Notes: generated from the sequence alone by a model not told the origin. Numbered from the stretch's first letter, positions 8,554 through 16,614 are shown. The stretch is 64,000 bases of DNA from Sulfurovum sp. (GCA_027081115.1 JALWLD010000121.1:86786-150785), one strand, 5' to 3'. A program made the numbers and translations.

Positions 8554-8595
8554 TTGATACTTATCAATACAATCAATTTTTATTTTAACTATACT
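8554..8595 (+). promoter_or_regulatory. FNR-type box and -10 of the first SDR gene; predicted leaderless transcript
   Basis: TTGAT-ACTT-ATCAA at 8554-8567 is a perfect FNR dyad, and TATACT lies at 8590-8595. Placing the dyad at -41.5 puts +1 on A8602, the first base of the start codon. There is no ribosome site before that ATG. Confidence 0.6.
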
Positions 8596-8601
8596 TGCTG
8601 T

Positions 8602-9417
8602 ATGAATAATGCAAAAAGAACAGTATTGGTCACAGGAAGCAGCAGTGGGATGGGAAGAACTACGGTTCTTGCTCTGGTAAAAAAAGGTTTTACCGTCTAT
8701 GCTGCTTCACGAACGCCGGAAAATCTTTTTGATATTCAATCAGAACATTTGCGTCCAGTCTATATGGATATTACCGATATACAAAGCATAAGTGAGACGA
8801 TCGGTTTTATAGGACAGATAGATGTATTGGTGAACAATGCAGGGTATGGTCTGGTCTCTACGGTTGAGGATGTGACAGAAAAAGAGATGTTTGATCAATT
8901 TAATGTTAATGTCTTTGGTATTTTACGTGTGTGTAAAGCAGTTATTCCTAAGATGCGAAAACAGGGATCAGGGGTCATTATCAATATAAGCTCTTTTCTT
9001 GGAAAGATCGGTCTACCGCTATTCACTTTTTACAATGCAAGCAAGTATGCTGTTGAGGGGATCACTGATTCGTTACGCTATGAGTTGAAAGATTTTAATA
9101 TACGTGTACATTCCATCATGCCGGGCTTTTTTGATACGAATTTTGCACGAAGTAATCTGGTCACCAATACCAAAACCTTTAAAGAGGATTCTGCCTATGC
9201 TGAAATGGTCTCAACACTTGCTCCGACCATTGTTTCCCAAATTAATGAGGGAAACAGTACAGAAGAAGTTTCGGAAATGATTCTGGAAATCATAGAGAAT
9301 GTCGATTTCCCTGCACGCAAAACAGCAGGAGACAAAGCCAAAAAATTTATACCAATGAAAAAAGAGTTGAGTGATGAAGATTTTGAACGTAGGGTAAGAG
9401 CCTATTATGATCTTTAA
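8602..9417 (+). CDS. Short-chain dehydrogenase/reductase (SDR), paralogue 1
   Basis: This 271-residue classical SDR has the dinucleotide motif TGSSSGMG (residues 11-18), NNAG near residue 79, and catalytic Y144-x3-K148 in YNASKYAVEG. Substrate is not predictable. The start at 8602 is chosen because the Rossmann fold begins at once; the open frame extends upstream but overlaps nrdG and lacks family similarity. It is closely similar to the SDR at 10942-11754. It is followed 13 bp later by an AraC-type regulator that probably shares its transcript, and its promoter carries an FNR-type box, so it is likely made under oxygen limitation or during nitrogen-oxide respiration. Confidence 0.88.
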   Translation: MNNAKRTVLVTGSSSGMGRTTVLALVKKGFTVYAASRTPENLFDIQSEHLRPVYMDITDIQSISETIGFIGQIDVLVNNAGYGLVSTVEDVTEKEMFDQFNVNVFGILRVCKAVIPKMRKQGSGVIINISSFLGKIGLPLFTFYNASKYAVEGITDSLRYELKDFNIRVHSIMPGFFDTNFARSNLVTNTKTFKEDSAYAEMVSTLAPTIVSQINEGNSTEEVSEMILEIIENVDFPARKTAGDKAKKFIPMKKELSDEDFERRVRAYYDL

Positions 9418-9430
9418 AAAGAGAAGCTAG

Positions 9431-10345
9431 ATGGAGAGTTTCTTTTTTAACATTACGGAGCGACGTTACAAAGTTACAGAACTTTTTAGAGATAAACAGG
9501 CATCTCTGGAAAGGGTCGATATTTCAAACGGTATTGTTTTTATAGAGAGCAGGTCATATGCAAGAAATGAACTACTGAGGCTTAAGAATCTGGACAGAAT
9601 GGTAATGATCGTGATGATCAAAAAGGGAGAGCTGGTCATAGAAGACCATCTTTCAGATAGTAAAGAATATATGAAAGAGGGCAATATCAGTATTTTCTGC
9701 TCCTCAAACCAGGATCTCTCTTTTTATGTCCCAGAGTATAAAAAGTCAAATATTTTTGTTCTTTTTATTGCAGACTTTTTTCTAAAACGGTACCTGAGTG
9801 GAAACAGACTGGAGCCCATTGATTTTCTTTATGGGAAAATACAGCATGACCTTTCTTTAGAGTGTATCAATACACTACCTATAGATGCGTTAACACTCTA
9901 CAGTGTAGAGAAGATATTGAATATTACACAGAATGATACAATGCAGAGTATACGTGCTGAGCATCGAGTGATAGAGTTCATGATACACCGTTTTTCACTA
10001 CTTGATATTTTTGATGAGGTCAGTAATGAGGAGTTTGCGCTGGCTTCCAAAGCGAAGTCTGTATTGTTGAGTGACTTTATTGAACCTCCTACAGTGGAAG
10101 TGCTGGCACATCTCTGTGCTACCAATACTTCCAAACTTCAAACGGTATTCAAAAAGGTGTATAAAACCACTATACATACCTATGTACAGAAACTGCGCCT
10201 GGAAGAGGCAAATCTTTTATTAAAAGAAGAAGACCTTACGATAGGGGAGATAGCCAAAAAAGTAGGATACAGACATCAGGGACATTTTTCAAAACTCTTT
10301 TTTGCCACTTATGGTGTCTACCCTAAAGAGTTGATAAAAGGATGA
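9431..10345 (+). CDS. AraC-family transcriptional regulator
   Basis: The 304-residue protein ends in a typical AraC/XylS DNA-binding domain with two helix-turn-helix units (about residues 215-304): PTVEVLAHLCATNTSKLQ for the first, and LTIGEIAKKVGYRHQGHFSK followed by YGVYPKELI for the second. The N-terminal 200 residues are a putative effector-binding domain without a recognised family. It lies 13 bp downstream of SDR 1. Two 16-bp direct repeats 22 bp apart in front of the paralogous SDR at 10942 have the geometry expected of an AraC-type operator, so that operon is a plausible target. The inducer is unknown. Confidence 0.9.
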   Translation: MESFFFNITERRYKVTELFRDKQASLERVDISNGIVFIESRSYARNELLRLKNLDRMVMIVMIKKGELVIEDHLSDSKEYMKEGNISIFCSSNQDLSFYVPEYKKSNIFVLFIADFFLKRYLSGNRLEPIDFLYGKIQHDLSLECINTLPIDALTLYSVEKILNITQNDTMQSIRAEHRVIEFMIHRFSLLDIFDEVSNEEFALASKAKSVLLSDFIEPPTVEVLAHLCATNTSKLQTVFKKVYKTTIHTYVQKLRLEEANLLLKEEDLTIGEIAKKVGYRHQGHFSKLFFATYGVYPKELIKG

Positions 10346-10351
10346 CCCGGT

Positions 10352-10687
10352 TTATTTCTTTTTCTTGATCATCCATTTTTTAAAGGGTTGCAAAGAGCTA
10401 ATGTAGTCAGCAACATCTTTAAATTCCTGATCTTCCAAAGGAAGTGTCGGCATGGCATTAGCAGAATAACCAAATGCTTTTGCCAAGCTGTAGGGATCTT
10501 TGGCGTAGTACTCTATCTCTTCTTTTGTTCTACTATAGGCAACCATATTAAAATCGGGTCCCATTCCGTTTCCGCCATTGATCGTATGACAAATGGCACA
10601 ATTGGCGGCATAAACAGCTTTTCCTTTTTCTACATTTGCAAAAAGTGATGTTCCCAGCAAAAGTATAAGTGTTAATGTTTTTTTCAT
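10352..10687 (-). CDS. Periplasmic monohaem cytochrome c (class I)
   Basis: The 111-residue protein has an N-terminal signal peptide (MKKTLTLILLLGTSLFA), one haem site CAICH at about residues 33-37, and a distal methionine probably in NAMPTLP near residue 79. It is related to the cytochrome at 17893-18204: both share a GYxxNAMP segment. Small cytochromes of this type shuttle electrons to nitrite or NO reductases or to cytochrome c peroxidase, whose gene is transcribed divergently nearby. The gene converges on the AraC regulator gene with a 6-bp gap. Its promoter region carries an FNR box and a second shared operator. Confidence 0.88.
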   Translation of the reverse strand: MKKTLTLILLLGTSLFANVEKGKAVYAANCAICHTINGGNGMGPDFNMVAYSRTKEEIEYYAKDPYSLAKAFGYSANAMPTLPLEDQEFKDVADYISSLQPFKKWMIKKKK

Positions 10688-10710
10688 AATAAACCTTTTT
10701 ATTTTATTTT

Positions 10711-10733
10711 AATAGGATAAAAATACTCCTATT
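10711..10733. promoter_or_regulatory. Shared dyad operator, copy 1
   Basis: AATAGGA and TCCTATT are perfectly inverted arms around a 9-bp A-rich centre. The site lies in the predicted 5' leader of the cytochrome c gene. Positions 10719-10738 are repeated exactly at 10800-10819. Confidence 0.5.
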
Positions 10734-10748
10734 TAAAAACTTATGAGA

Positions 10749-10790
10749 AATATAACTCAAGAAAATGATTAAAAAATTGATCTAGATCAA
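10749..10790 (-). promoter_or_regulatory. FNR-type box and -10 of the cytochrome c gene
   Basis: TTGAT-CTAG-ATCAA at 10777-10790 is a perfect 14-bp dyad. On the minus strand TATATT (10754-10749) lies where the -10 should be if the dyad is centred at -41.5 (+1 near 10742). Confidence 0.6.
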
Positions 10791-10791
10791 T

Positions 10792-10814
10792 AATAAGAGA
10801 AAAATACTCCTATT
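10792..10814. promoter_or_regulatory. Shared dyad operator, copy 2
   Basis: AATAAGA-N9-TCCTATT is the same design as copy 1, 81 bp away, on the other side of the FNR box and cytochrome promoter. Two sites flanking a promoter suggest cooperative or looping repression. Confidence 0.45.
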
Positions 10815-10838
10815 TAAAAGCTTTTTATAAAAAATAAA

Positions 10839-10876
10839 TCTTTTTGTGCTAAAAGAAAATTCTTTTTGTGCTAAAA
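10839..10876 (+). promoter_or_regulatory. Direct repeats, candidate AraC-type operator
   Basis: TCTTTTTGTGCTAAAA occurs at 10839-10854 and again at 10861-10876, an exact 16-bp repeat with a 22-bp (two helical turns) period. The second copy ends 5 bp before the predicted -35 box, as in araI-type activator sites. Confidence 0.6.
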
Positions 10877-10881
10877 ATATC

Positions 10882-10910
10882 TTGATTCTTCGTCTCTCTT
10901 TATATATACT
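10882..10910 (+). promoter_or_regulatory. Promoter of SDR 2 - cytochrome c peroxidase - PAP2 operon
   Basis: TTGATT (10882-10887) and TATACT (10905-10910) are separated by 17 bp, a good sigma-70 promoter. Predicted +1 is near 10917 and the gene starts at 10942. Confidence 0.6.
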
Positions 10911-10941
10911 GAACTTATAAAAAATATAAAAAGGATAACAA

Positions 10942-11754
10942 ATGTCAAAAGTAGTATTAATTACCGGAGCAAGTTCTGGTATGGGGAAAAAAACATCGGA
11001 ATTTCTTGCAAAAAATGGATATATAGTTTATGCAGGGAGCAGAAAAGCAGAGAGCTTAAGTGCAGAAGGCAATCTAAAGCCTATCTACCTGGATGTAACT
11101 AATACGGAGTCTATTGAGGAGGCAGTTGAAACTATTATTGGAAATGAAGGGAAGATTGATGTATTGGTCAATAATGCAGGGTATGGTCTACTCTCAACAG
11201 TTGAAGATGGAACAGATGAAGAGATGTTAGATCAATTTAATGTCAATGTCTTTGGATTGCTCAAAGTGACAAGATCAGTTTTGCCTTATATGCGAGAGGC
11301 AAAGTCAGGAGTTATCATTGATATCTCCTCATTCTTAGGCAAAATGGGGTTACCACTTTTGGCACATTACAATGCAAGTAAATATGCAGTTGAAGGTATT
11401 GTAGACTCTTTACGTTTTGAAACATTACCGTATAATGTGAGGGTACATTCAATTCAGTCAGGACTTTTTGGTACGAACTTTGTAAAAGAGGGCTTGGTTG
11501 CAAATACTAAAACAACTGCTGCAGACTCTCCCTATAAAGATTTGGTTGCCCATTTTGTACCTATTGTCGCAGCAGCGATTAATGATGGTCCGGATCCACA
11601 ACCTATAGCAGATGCAGTTAAAATGATCATTGAGAATGAAGATGCAGATATTTTTGTGCCTGTTGGTGGAGAAGCAGAGACTTTTGTACCATTAAGAAAA
11701 GAGTTGAGCGATAAAGCTTTTGAACAGAAAGTAAAAGAGACTTTTGGACTCTAG
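10942..11754 (+). CDS. Short-chain dehydrogenase/reductase, paralogue 2
   Basis: The 270-residue protein is a classical SDR with TGASSGMG (residues 8-15), NNAG near residue 77 and catalytic Y143-x3-K147 in YNASKYAVEG. It is clearly paralogous to the SDR at 8602-9417, sharing long stretches such as VDVLVNNAGYGL-type and FNVNVFG segments. The substrate is unknown. AAGGAT precedes the start at 10942. It heads a probable operon with cytochrome c peroxidase (13 bp on) and a PAP2 phosphatase, and is probably controlled by the AraC-type protein through the repeats at 10839-10876. Confidence 0.88.
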   Translation: MSKVVLITGASSGMGKKTSEFLAKNGYIVYAGSRKAESLSAEGNLKPIYLDVTNTESIEEAVETIIGNEGKIDVLVNNAGYGLLSTVEDGTDEEMLDQFNVNVFGLLKVTRSVLPYMREAKSGVIIDISSFLGKMGLPLLAHYNASKYAVEGIVDSLRFETLPYNVRVHSIQSGLFGTNFVKEGLVANTKTTAADSPYKDLVAHFVPIVAAAINDGPDPQPIADAVKMIIENEDADIFVPVGGEAETFVPLRKELSDKAFEQKVKETFGL

Positions 11755-11767
11755 TAAAGGAACTACC

Positions 11768-12850
11768 ATGAATAAGTTAATACATCCGGTTACTATCACT
11801 TTTGTGGTTGTAACACTTATTGGTTTGTTACCGTTTTTCATTAAAAAAGCAACACCTGTTCTAACAGAATCACAACTTAGAGATCGTGCGCTCTCTACAG
11901 CTTTTTCTCCTGTACCTCAAACATATGAAGGGTTGTTGAAGGTGATAGATAATCCTGAAAATATGCTTACTAAAGAGAAGATAGCATTAGGTAAAGAGCT
12001 CTTTAACGATAAGCTTCTTTCAGATGACAAAACAGTCTCTTGTGCCTCTTGTCATAAACTAGAAGAGGGAGGGGATGACAATCTGCCTACAGCCATTGGA
12101 GTGCGTGGACAACCTAATCCTTCACATTTGAACTCTCCCACTGTTCTTAATGCTGCATTGGCAAAGGCACAGTTTTGGGATGGACGTGCCAAAGATGTGG
12201 AAGAGCAGGCAGGAGGACCGATTCAGGCACCCTTTGAGATGCATATGACACCGCAAGATGTGGAGAACAGACTTAATTTATATCCTGAATATGTAGCAAA
12301 ATTTAAAAATGTATTTCATGAGAATAATGTAACCTTTGAACAGGTACGTAAAGCTATAGGTGCGTATGAGCGTACGTTACTTACACGAGGTCCCTATGAT
12401 CGTTTTTTAGAGGGAGATGACAATGCGATCTCTGCTCAGGCAAAACGTGGAATGACACTCTTTTTTAGCCAAGGATGTAAAGGGTGCCACGCAGGAATCT
12501 CTGTAGGAGGACAGACTATGCAGAAGTTCCCACTTAGGCGGTATTTCTCAGAGTACATTGGTTTATGGTTTGAACCAAATATTAAACTTAGAGAGAGCCC
12601 ATTCCCTTTTGTTAATGAAGGTGGATTTATGGGAAAAGATGGTCTACAGAAGTTTCGTGTGCCTATACTGAGAAATGTGACCAGAACGGCTCCCTATTTC
12701 CATAATGGTGCAGTAGAGAAAATAGAAGAGGCGGTACGCATTATGAGTAAGTATCAGCTTGGGAATGAATTTACCCCGGAACAGATAGATGATGTAGTTG
12801 CCTTTTTGAAAACACTTGAAGGAGATGTGGTAAAATATGATATCAAGTAA
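11768..12850 (+). CDS. Dihaem cytochrome c peroxidase (CcpA/MauG family)
   Basis: This 360-residue periplasmic enzyme reduces hydrogen peroxide to water with electrons from cytochrome c. An N-terminal hydrophobic segment (about residues 5-20) acts as signal or membrane anchor. Two haem sites are present, CASCH at 92-96 and CKGCH at 237-241, with the family motifs FWDGRAKDVEEQ and PILRNVTRTAPYFHNG. The ATG at 11768 is chosen for its AAAGGA site; upstream codons overlap the SDR gene. Length fits the family. It lies between the SDR and PAP2 genes, and a small cytochrome c encoded divergently nearby could be the electron donor. Confidence 0.93.
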   Translation: MNKLIHPVTITFVVVTLIGLLPFFIKKATPVLTESQLRDRALSTAFSPVPQTYEGLLKVIDNPENMLTKEKIALGKELFNDKLLSDDKTVSCASCHKLEEGGDDNLPTAIGVRGQPNPSHLNSPTVLNAALAKAQFWDGRAKDVEEQAGGPIQAPFEMHMTPQDVENRLNLYPEYVAKFKNVFHENNVTFEQVRKAIGAYERTLLTRGPYDRFLEGDDNAISAQAKRGMTLFFSQGCKGCHAGISVGGQTMQKFPLRRYFSEYIGLWFEPNIKLRESPFPFVNEGGFMGKDGLQKFRVPILRNVTRTAPYFHNGAVEKIEEAVRIMSKYQLGNEFTPEQIDDVVAFLKTLEGDVVKYDIK

Positions 12851-12862
12851 ATAAGGAATCGT

Positions 12863-13510
12863 ATGAAAGGTCATAAAGTAAGTGTATGGATCAGGTACCA
12901 AAGCGTGATATTGCTGATGTCACTCTTTTTGGTATTGTTCTTTTTTATGCTTTACTCTGTGATGACAAAGACGTTTTTTTATGAGATTGATGTATGGGTT
13001 AGTGCGCACAGTGTATTCATGCACCAGGAGATTCTTAATGAAATAGTCATTGTAACTACCCATTTAAATGGAATTGTGGGGAGTACAATTGTTTCAGTAC
13101 TTTTACTGGGCTATCTTGCTATGAAAAAATGGTATGCTGATATTCGTTTCTACATTTTCTCATTTCTTGGCGCTTCTTTCCTTTTTACTACCATTAAAAA
13201 TATGGTAGAGCGTGCCCGTCCACACTCAGAGTTGATCGATGTCGTCAACTACGCCTTCCCTTCTGGACACTCTACTATGGCTATGGCTATGGCAACTGCT
13301 TGTTATTTTATATTCGCACCTAAAGTTGGTCCTACCAAAAAACGTACTATATTACTTTTGGTATCTATTGTTTGGCCACTGCTCATTGCCTTTACACGGA
13401 TCTACCTCAATGTGCATTGGCTTAGTGATACTTTAGCTGGCTTGAGTTTGGGATTTTTCTGGGTGGCACTGCTTCATATTTTCTTTCATACAAATATGAG
13501 TCTAAAATAG
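12863..13510 (+). CDS. PAP2-family membrane phosphatase
   Basis: The 215-residue protein has about six transmembrane segments and the three PAP2 motifs: KNMVERARPH, PSGHSTM and RIYLNVHWLSD. Members dephosphorylate undecaprenyl pyrophosphate or phosphatidic acid-type lipids on the outer face of the inner membrane. It starts 12 bp after cytochrome c peroxidase with TAAGGA before the ATG, so it is likely co-transcribed, although no functional link is evident. Confidence 0.88.
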   Translation: MKGHKVSVWIRYQSVILLMSLFLVLFFFMLYSVMTKTFFYEIDVWVSAHSVFMHQEILNEIVIVTTHLNGIVGSTIVSVLLLGYLAMKKWYADIRFYIFSFLGASFLFTTIKNMVERARPHSELIDVVNYAFPSGHSTMAMAMATACYFIFAPKVGPTKKRTILLLVSIVWPLLIAFTRIYLNVHWLSDTLAGLSLGFFWVALLHIFFHTNMSLK

Positions 13511-13565
13511 TAGCTGCACAACTTTTAATCATTCATCAATTAAAGATCCAATTTAATTCACTATT

Positions 13566-13584
13566 TTGATTAAAAATTAATCAA
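13566..13584. promoter_or_regulatory. 19-bp palindrome upstream of the NO reductase operon
   Basis: TTGATTAA-AAA-TTAATCAA is a perfect inverted repeat with 8-bp arms, 17 bp upstream of the FNR box. Spacing of its TTGAT/ATCAA ends (9 bp) is wrong for FNR, so another factor may bind here. Confidence 0.4.
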
Positions 13585-13600
13585 TAGTCTGTCTACCCTC

Positions 13601-13643
13601 TTGATATACATCAATTTTTCTACGCAATATCTACCGATATAAT
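13601..13643 (+). promoter_or_regulatory. FNR-type box and -10 of the NO reductase operon
   Basis: TTGAT-ATAC-ATCAA (13601-13614) is a perfect dyad, and TATAAT lies at 13638-13643. The dyad is about 42 bp upstream of the predicted +1 near 13650. A strong AAGGAGAGAG site precedes ATG 13674. Confidence 0.65.
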
Positions 13644-13673
13644 AAGCGCAAATTATTTAAAGAAGGAGAGAGA

Positions 13674-14243
13674 ATGACTTTTGCAACTTCAGTAGAACTG
13701 CTCAAATTTCATAATGTTGCCTATACCGTGTATGCAATGATTATTGTTTCAGTTATAGCATGGTTTGCGTATAACCTGACACGTGAAAAGAAAGCTGAAC
13801 CAATAGTTCGTATACCATTTTATCTGTATATAGGATTTTTGGTAGCAATGGGAGTGGGACATCATATATTTACCTATAACACGATTCCCTGGGTATCAGA
13901 GGATATCATGAGACACAATATCACACCAGATAAGACTTTTCAAATTAAAATGGCAAATCATAAGTTTGATATGCAAGAAAAGATGGAGATCAAAAAAGGT
14001 GAGAAAGTACTATTTGATGCACATAGTTCAGATTTGGTTTATGGATTTGGTCTCTTCCGTCAAGACGGAAGTATGATTTCACAGATGCAGGTCAATCCCG
14101 GATCTAGAAATGATCTACTTTGGACATTTAATGAGTGTGGAGAGTTTGATGTAAGATCAACAGAGTATGCAGGACCAGCGGGAAATGCAATGTTTGTTAA
14201 AAAAGTAGTTATTGTCACAGGATGTGACAAGAAAGGAGCATAA
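13674..14243 (+). CDS. Haem-copper oxidase subunit II-like protein lacking CuA (NO reductase small subunit)
   Basis: The 189-residue protein has two N-terminal membrane segments (about 15-33 and 48-66) and a periplasmic cupredoxin domain of the cytochrome oxidase subunit II type. The CuA site is dismantled: the usual ligands align with Y123 (for His), S162 and A166 (for the two Cys) and G170 (for His), while E164 and M173 remain. This recalls quinol-oxidase subunit II proteins, in which CuA is also lost. The gene is one base upstream of the catalytic subunit gene (TAA, then ATG at 14245), so they form one operon and one complex. Electron entry is therefore probably not through CuA. Confidence 0.8.
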   Translation: MTFATSVELLKFHNVAYTVYAMIIVSVIAWFAYNLTREKKAEPIVRIPFYLYIGFLVAMGVGHHIFTYNTIPWVSEDIMRHNITPDKTFQIKMANHKFDMQEKMEIKKGEKVLFDAHSSDLVYGFGLFRQDGSMISQMQVNPGSRNDLLWTFNECGEFDVRSTEYAGPAGNAMFVKKVVIVTGCDKKGA

Positions 14244-14244
14244 G

Positions 14245-15903
14245 ATGAGTTTAATGGAAGGAACAAATTTTAATGCATCAACATTAACAGCACTGCAAAA
14301 AGTAACACTTCGTGCGGTTGTGATGTCATTTTTGTTTTATGGTTTAGCGGCAATAGAGGGAACATTGATGAGAGTGGCTTTGGTCAATCCAAGCATCCCT
14401 CCTATCCATGGTGCACCTGAACACTTTTTCTCTATCATGACGGTACACCCGATCATCGGTATCTTTGGATCGACGTATCAGCTGGTATTTGCTGCATTTA
14501 TGTTTTTGATACCATTTCTAACCAAGAAACCACTCTATAGTGTGGGGTTGGCAAACTTTGTATGGATGATGATCACTATCGGTTCGGCTTTGGCTTGGAT
14601 CGCGGCATTTATCTGGAGTTATGCACCGCTGTATACACTCTATTGGCCACTTCCTGCAGATACAGCACAGTTTAATGTCATCGGAGGTATTGTCTTTATC
14701 ATCGGTGTTGCACTTATTATGATAGGAACACTCGGGTTTATCTATAACATCTATGCGACTATCTTTGCAAAAGTAGGAGTACATGCCAACAAAACGACCA
14801 AAGAGCTTCTCATTTCTGGTTTTGGTATTGATGGATTACTGAATCTTAAAAACAAACTCACGGGAAAACCACCTTATTCGAAAGAGCCGGCATTGTCACT
14901 TCCTGTAGTTGCGATATTTAGAGGAACTGTTGATACCTTCCTGGATGCATTGGTAATCCTGGGTGCAGGTATTCTTGTACTCGTGTATCTGCTTGCAGAT
15001 GTAAGTGGTGCGAGCTGGAATGTTCATGCGGTAGATGCACTGTTGTATAAAAACTTCTTCTGGTGGGGGCTTGACCTTGTTGCCGACGGGTTGGTGCTTA
15101 TCTATGTTGCAGGTTCATGGTATCTTTTAGCCACACTGATTACCGGTCAAAAGCTCTTTATGGAAAATGTGGCGCGTGCGGCACTTCTATTGGAGCTCTT
15201 TGTTTCATGGATGGTCTGGTCTCACCACCTTTTGGCAGACCAAGGTCAGCCTGAGATGATGAAACTGATCTCTGGAGAGATGGTTACCATGTTTGAGCTT
15301 CTTACTCAAGGATTGGCATTGTTCATTACGCTAATGACACTCTGGAAAGCCAGACCTCTTAAAATGACTATGGAGTTGAAATACCTTCTTGCGGGTCTTT
15401 TAGGATTTGGTTTAGCTGTGCCTGCGGCGATCATCCAGGCAGATATGGGGATGAACAGAATTCTGCACAATACACAGTGGATCATCGGGGCGCATGTACA
15501 TGTGGCATTGTTGACCGGATTGTATATGACACTTTACAGTGTTGTATATGTACTCTGGCCACTCTTGACAAACAATACAAAGCTCTTCTCAATGAAGTTT
15601 GCCAACGCACACTTTTATTTGCACTTGATCGGAAGTATTGGTATGGGTGCCTTTATGGGTATGGCAGGACTTGAGGGGATGCTCAGACGTCACTTCTATA
15701 TGGATGGAGAGTATCAAACCTTTATGATACTGGCAGCCATTGCTGCGATCATGATGGTAACTGCATGGGTAATCTTTATGGCAAATATCATTATGTCAGT
15801 TGGTATTAAGGGCTTGATTGGTATTTTTCTTCCGGCTTCAGATGATACAGCGACATTTGGTATAGACCCACAACCTTCTGTAGTCGTTTCACAGAAAAAA
15901 TAA
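14245..15903 (+). CDS. Nitric oxide reductase catalytic subunit, gNOR-like haem-copper family
   Basis: The 552-residue protein has 12 or more membrane helices and is related to NorB. Likely haem ligands are H68 (MTVHPIIG), H417 and H419 (IGAHVHVALLTG). The non-haem metal site has H327-H328 (WSHHLLADQG), but the helix VI histidine and glutamate of cNOR (W-W-x-x-H-x-W-V-E-G) align with D277 and D281 in WWGLDLVADG. Replacement by Asp is a hallmark I associate with the gNOR family seen in Epsilonproteobacteria. The expected reaction is 2 NO to N2O. The start at 14245 has AAAGGAG 6 bp upstream. Family membership is good; activity is inferred. Confidence 0.82.
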   Translation: MSLMEGTNFNASTLTALQKVTLRAVVMSFLFYGLAAIEGTLMRVALVNPSIPPIHGAPEHFFSIMTVHPIIGIFGSTYQLVFAAFMFLIPFLTKKPLYSVGLANFVWMMITIGSALAWIAAFIWSYAPLYTLYWPLPADTAQFNVIGGIVFIIGVALIMIGTLGFIYNIYATIFAKVGVHANKTTKELLISGFGIDGLLNLKNKLTGKPPYSKEPALSLPVVAIFRGTVDTFLDALVILGAGILVLVYLLADVSGASWNVHAVDALLYKNFFWWGLDLVADGLVLIYVAGSWYLLATLITGQKLFMENVARAALLLELFVSWMVWSHHLLADQGQPEMMKLISGEMVTMFELLTQGLALFITLMTLWKARPLKMTMELKYLLAGLLGFGLAVPAAIIQADMGMNRILHNTQWIIGAHVHVALLTGLYMTLYSVVYVLWPLLTNNTKLFSMKFANAHFYLHLIGSIGMGAFMGMAGLEGMLRRHFYMDGEYQTFMILAAIAAIMMVTAWVIFMANIIMSVGIKGLIGIFLPASDDTATFGIDPQPSVVVSQKK

Positions 15904-15911
15904 CACTTTAC

Positions 15912-15940
15912 ATACGGGGCTTCCCCGTATGGATTTTTTT
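15912..15940 (+). terminator. Rho-independent terminator of the NO reductase operon
   Basis: ATACGGGG (15912-15919), loop CTT, CCCCGTAT (15923-15930), then GGATTTTTTT. The stem is a perfect 8 bp and the T-tract follows directly. Confidence 0.85.
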
Positions 15941-16008
15941 ACTAAGTCTATTGTATGATTTGGGTTTATTTAAAAAATTGATAATATTTGGTACAGAGGG
16001 AGAGCACT

Positions 16009-16614
16009 TTGTTAAACAAAGAGAGAATGATGAATGAGATTCTGCATGTGGGTCTTTATGATCTGGTACTTCAGGATGTGCAAAAAGTGGTAGGCAAAGA
16101 GAAACCAACAAAAGAGGAGTTGGAAGAAGCTTTGGAAAAAGAGCCTCACATTCTTCGTGACTATATGCAGACCAATGTCGAGTATAACTTAAGCAATATT
16201 CATCTGAAAAATATAGATATTGAGCATATGGATACTTTTGCTAAAGAGAGAGCCAAGAAAATAAATCAAAATTTAGACACCATGAGAGAAATAGAAAAGT
16301 ACACCCTTGATTTTGAACACAGTTCTACCCTTGTGCTTATTTTTTCTTTAGAGTTCTTTGTTCTCTTCTCTGTGCAGTACTTTATTGTGCTTCTTGACTT
16401 GGGTGAATGGCAATGGTGGATCTATGCATTTTTCTCACTCTCTATTGTAGCTGCCTGGTGGTATGCCAAAAAACAGCAAAAAAAGTATCAAATAAACAAT
16501 GAGAGGTATAAAGCACTTTTTGAAGAGACTTTGGCGCTCATTGACACATTGGAAAAAGAGGGATATGTAAAGAAAGAAGATCTTTATATAGATGAGTCAG
16601 ATGAGCACATTTAA
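16009..16614 (+). CDS. Hypothetical membrane protein, two transmembrane helices
   Basis: I do not recognise this protein of about 200 residues. The N-terminal half is charged and helical, two hydrophobic helices follow (roughly residues 105-150), then a helical tail. The start is uncertain: TTG at 16009 is 6-7 bp after AGGGAG and is used here; ATG 16027 or 16030 are alternatives with a poorer site. It is the first of a run of five small membrane or secreted-protein genes with short overlaps (16009-17807). Confidence 0.55.
   Translation: MLNKERMMNEILHVGLYDLVLQDVQKVVGKEKPTKEELEEALEKEPHILRDYMQTNVEYNLSNIHLKNIDIEHMDTFAKERAKKINQNLDTMREIEKYTLDFEHSSTLVLIFSLEFFVLFSVQYFIVLLDLGEWQWWIYAFFSLSIVAAWWYAKKQQKKYQINNERYKALFEETLALIDTLEKEGYVKKEDLYIDESDEHI

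Noticed and set aside
10711-10814. NarL heptamer sites (TACYYMT)
   Set aside because: TACTCCT fits the heptamer, but orientation and spacing are wrong for the 7-2-7 NarL arrangement.
13566-13584. Palindrome as an FNR site
   Set aside because: Half-sites are 9 bp apart rather than 4, so an FNR dimer would not fit.
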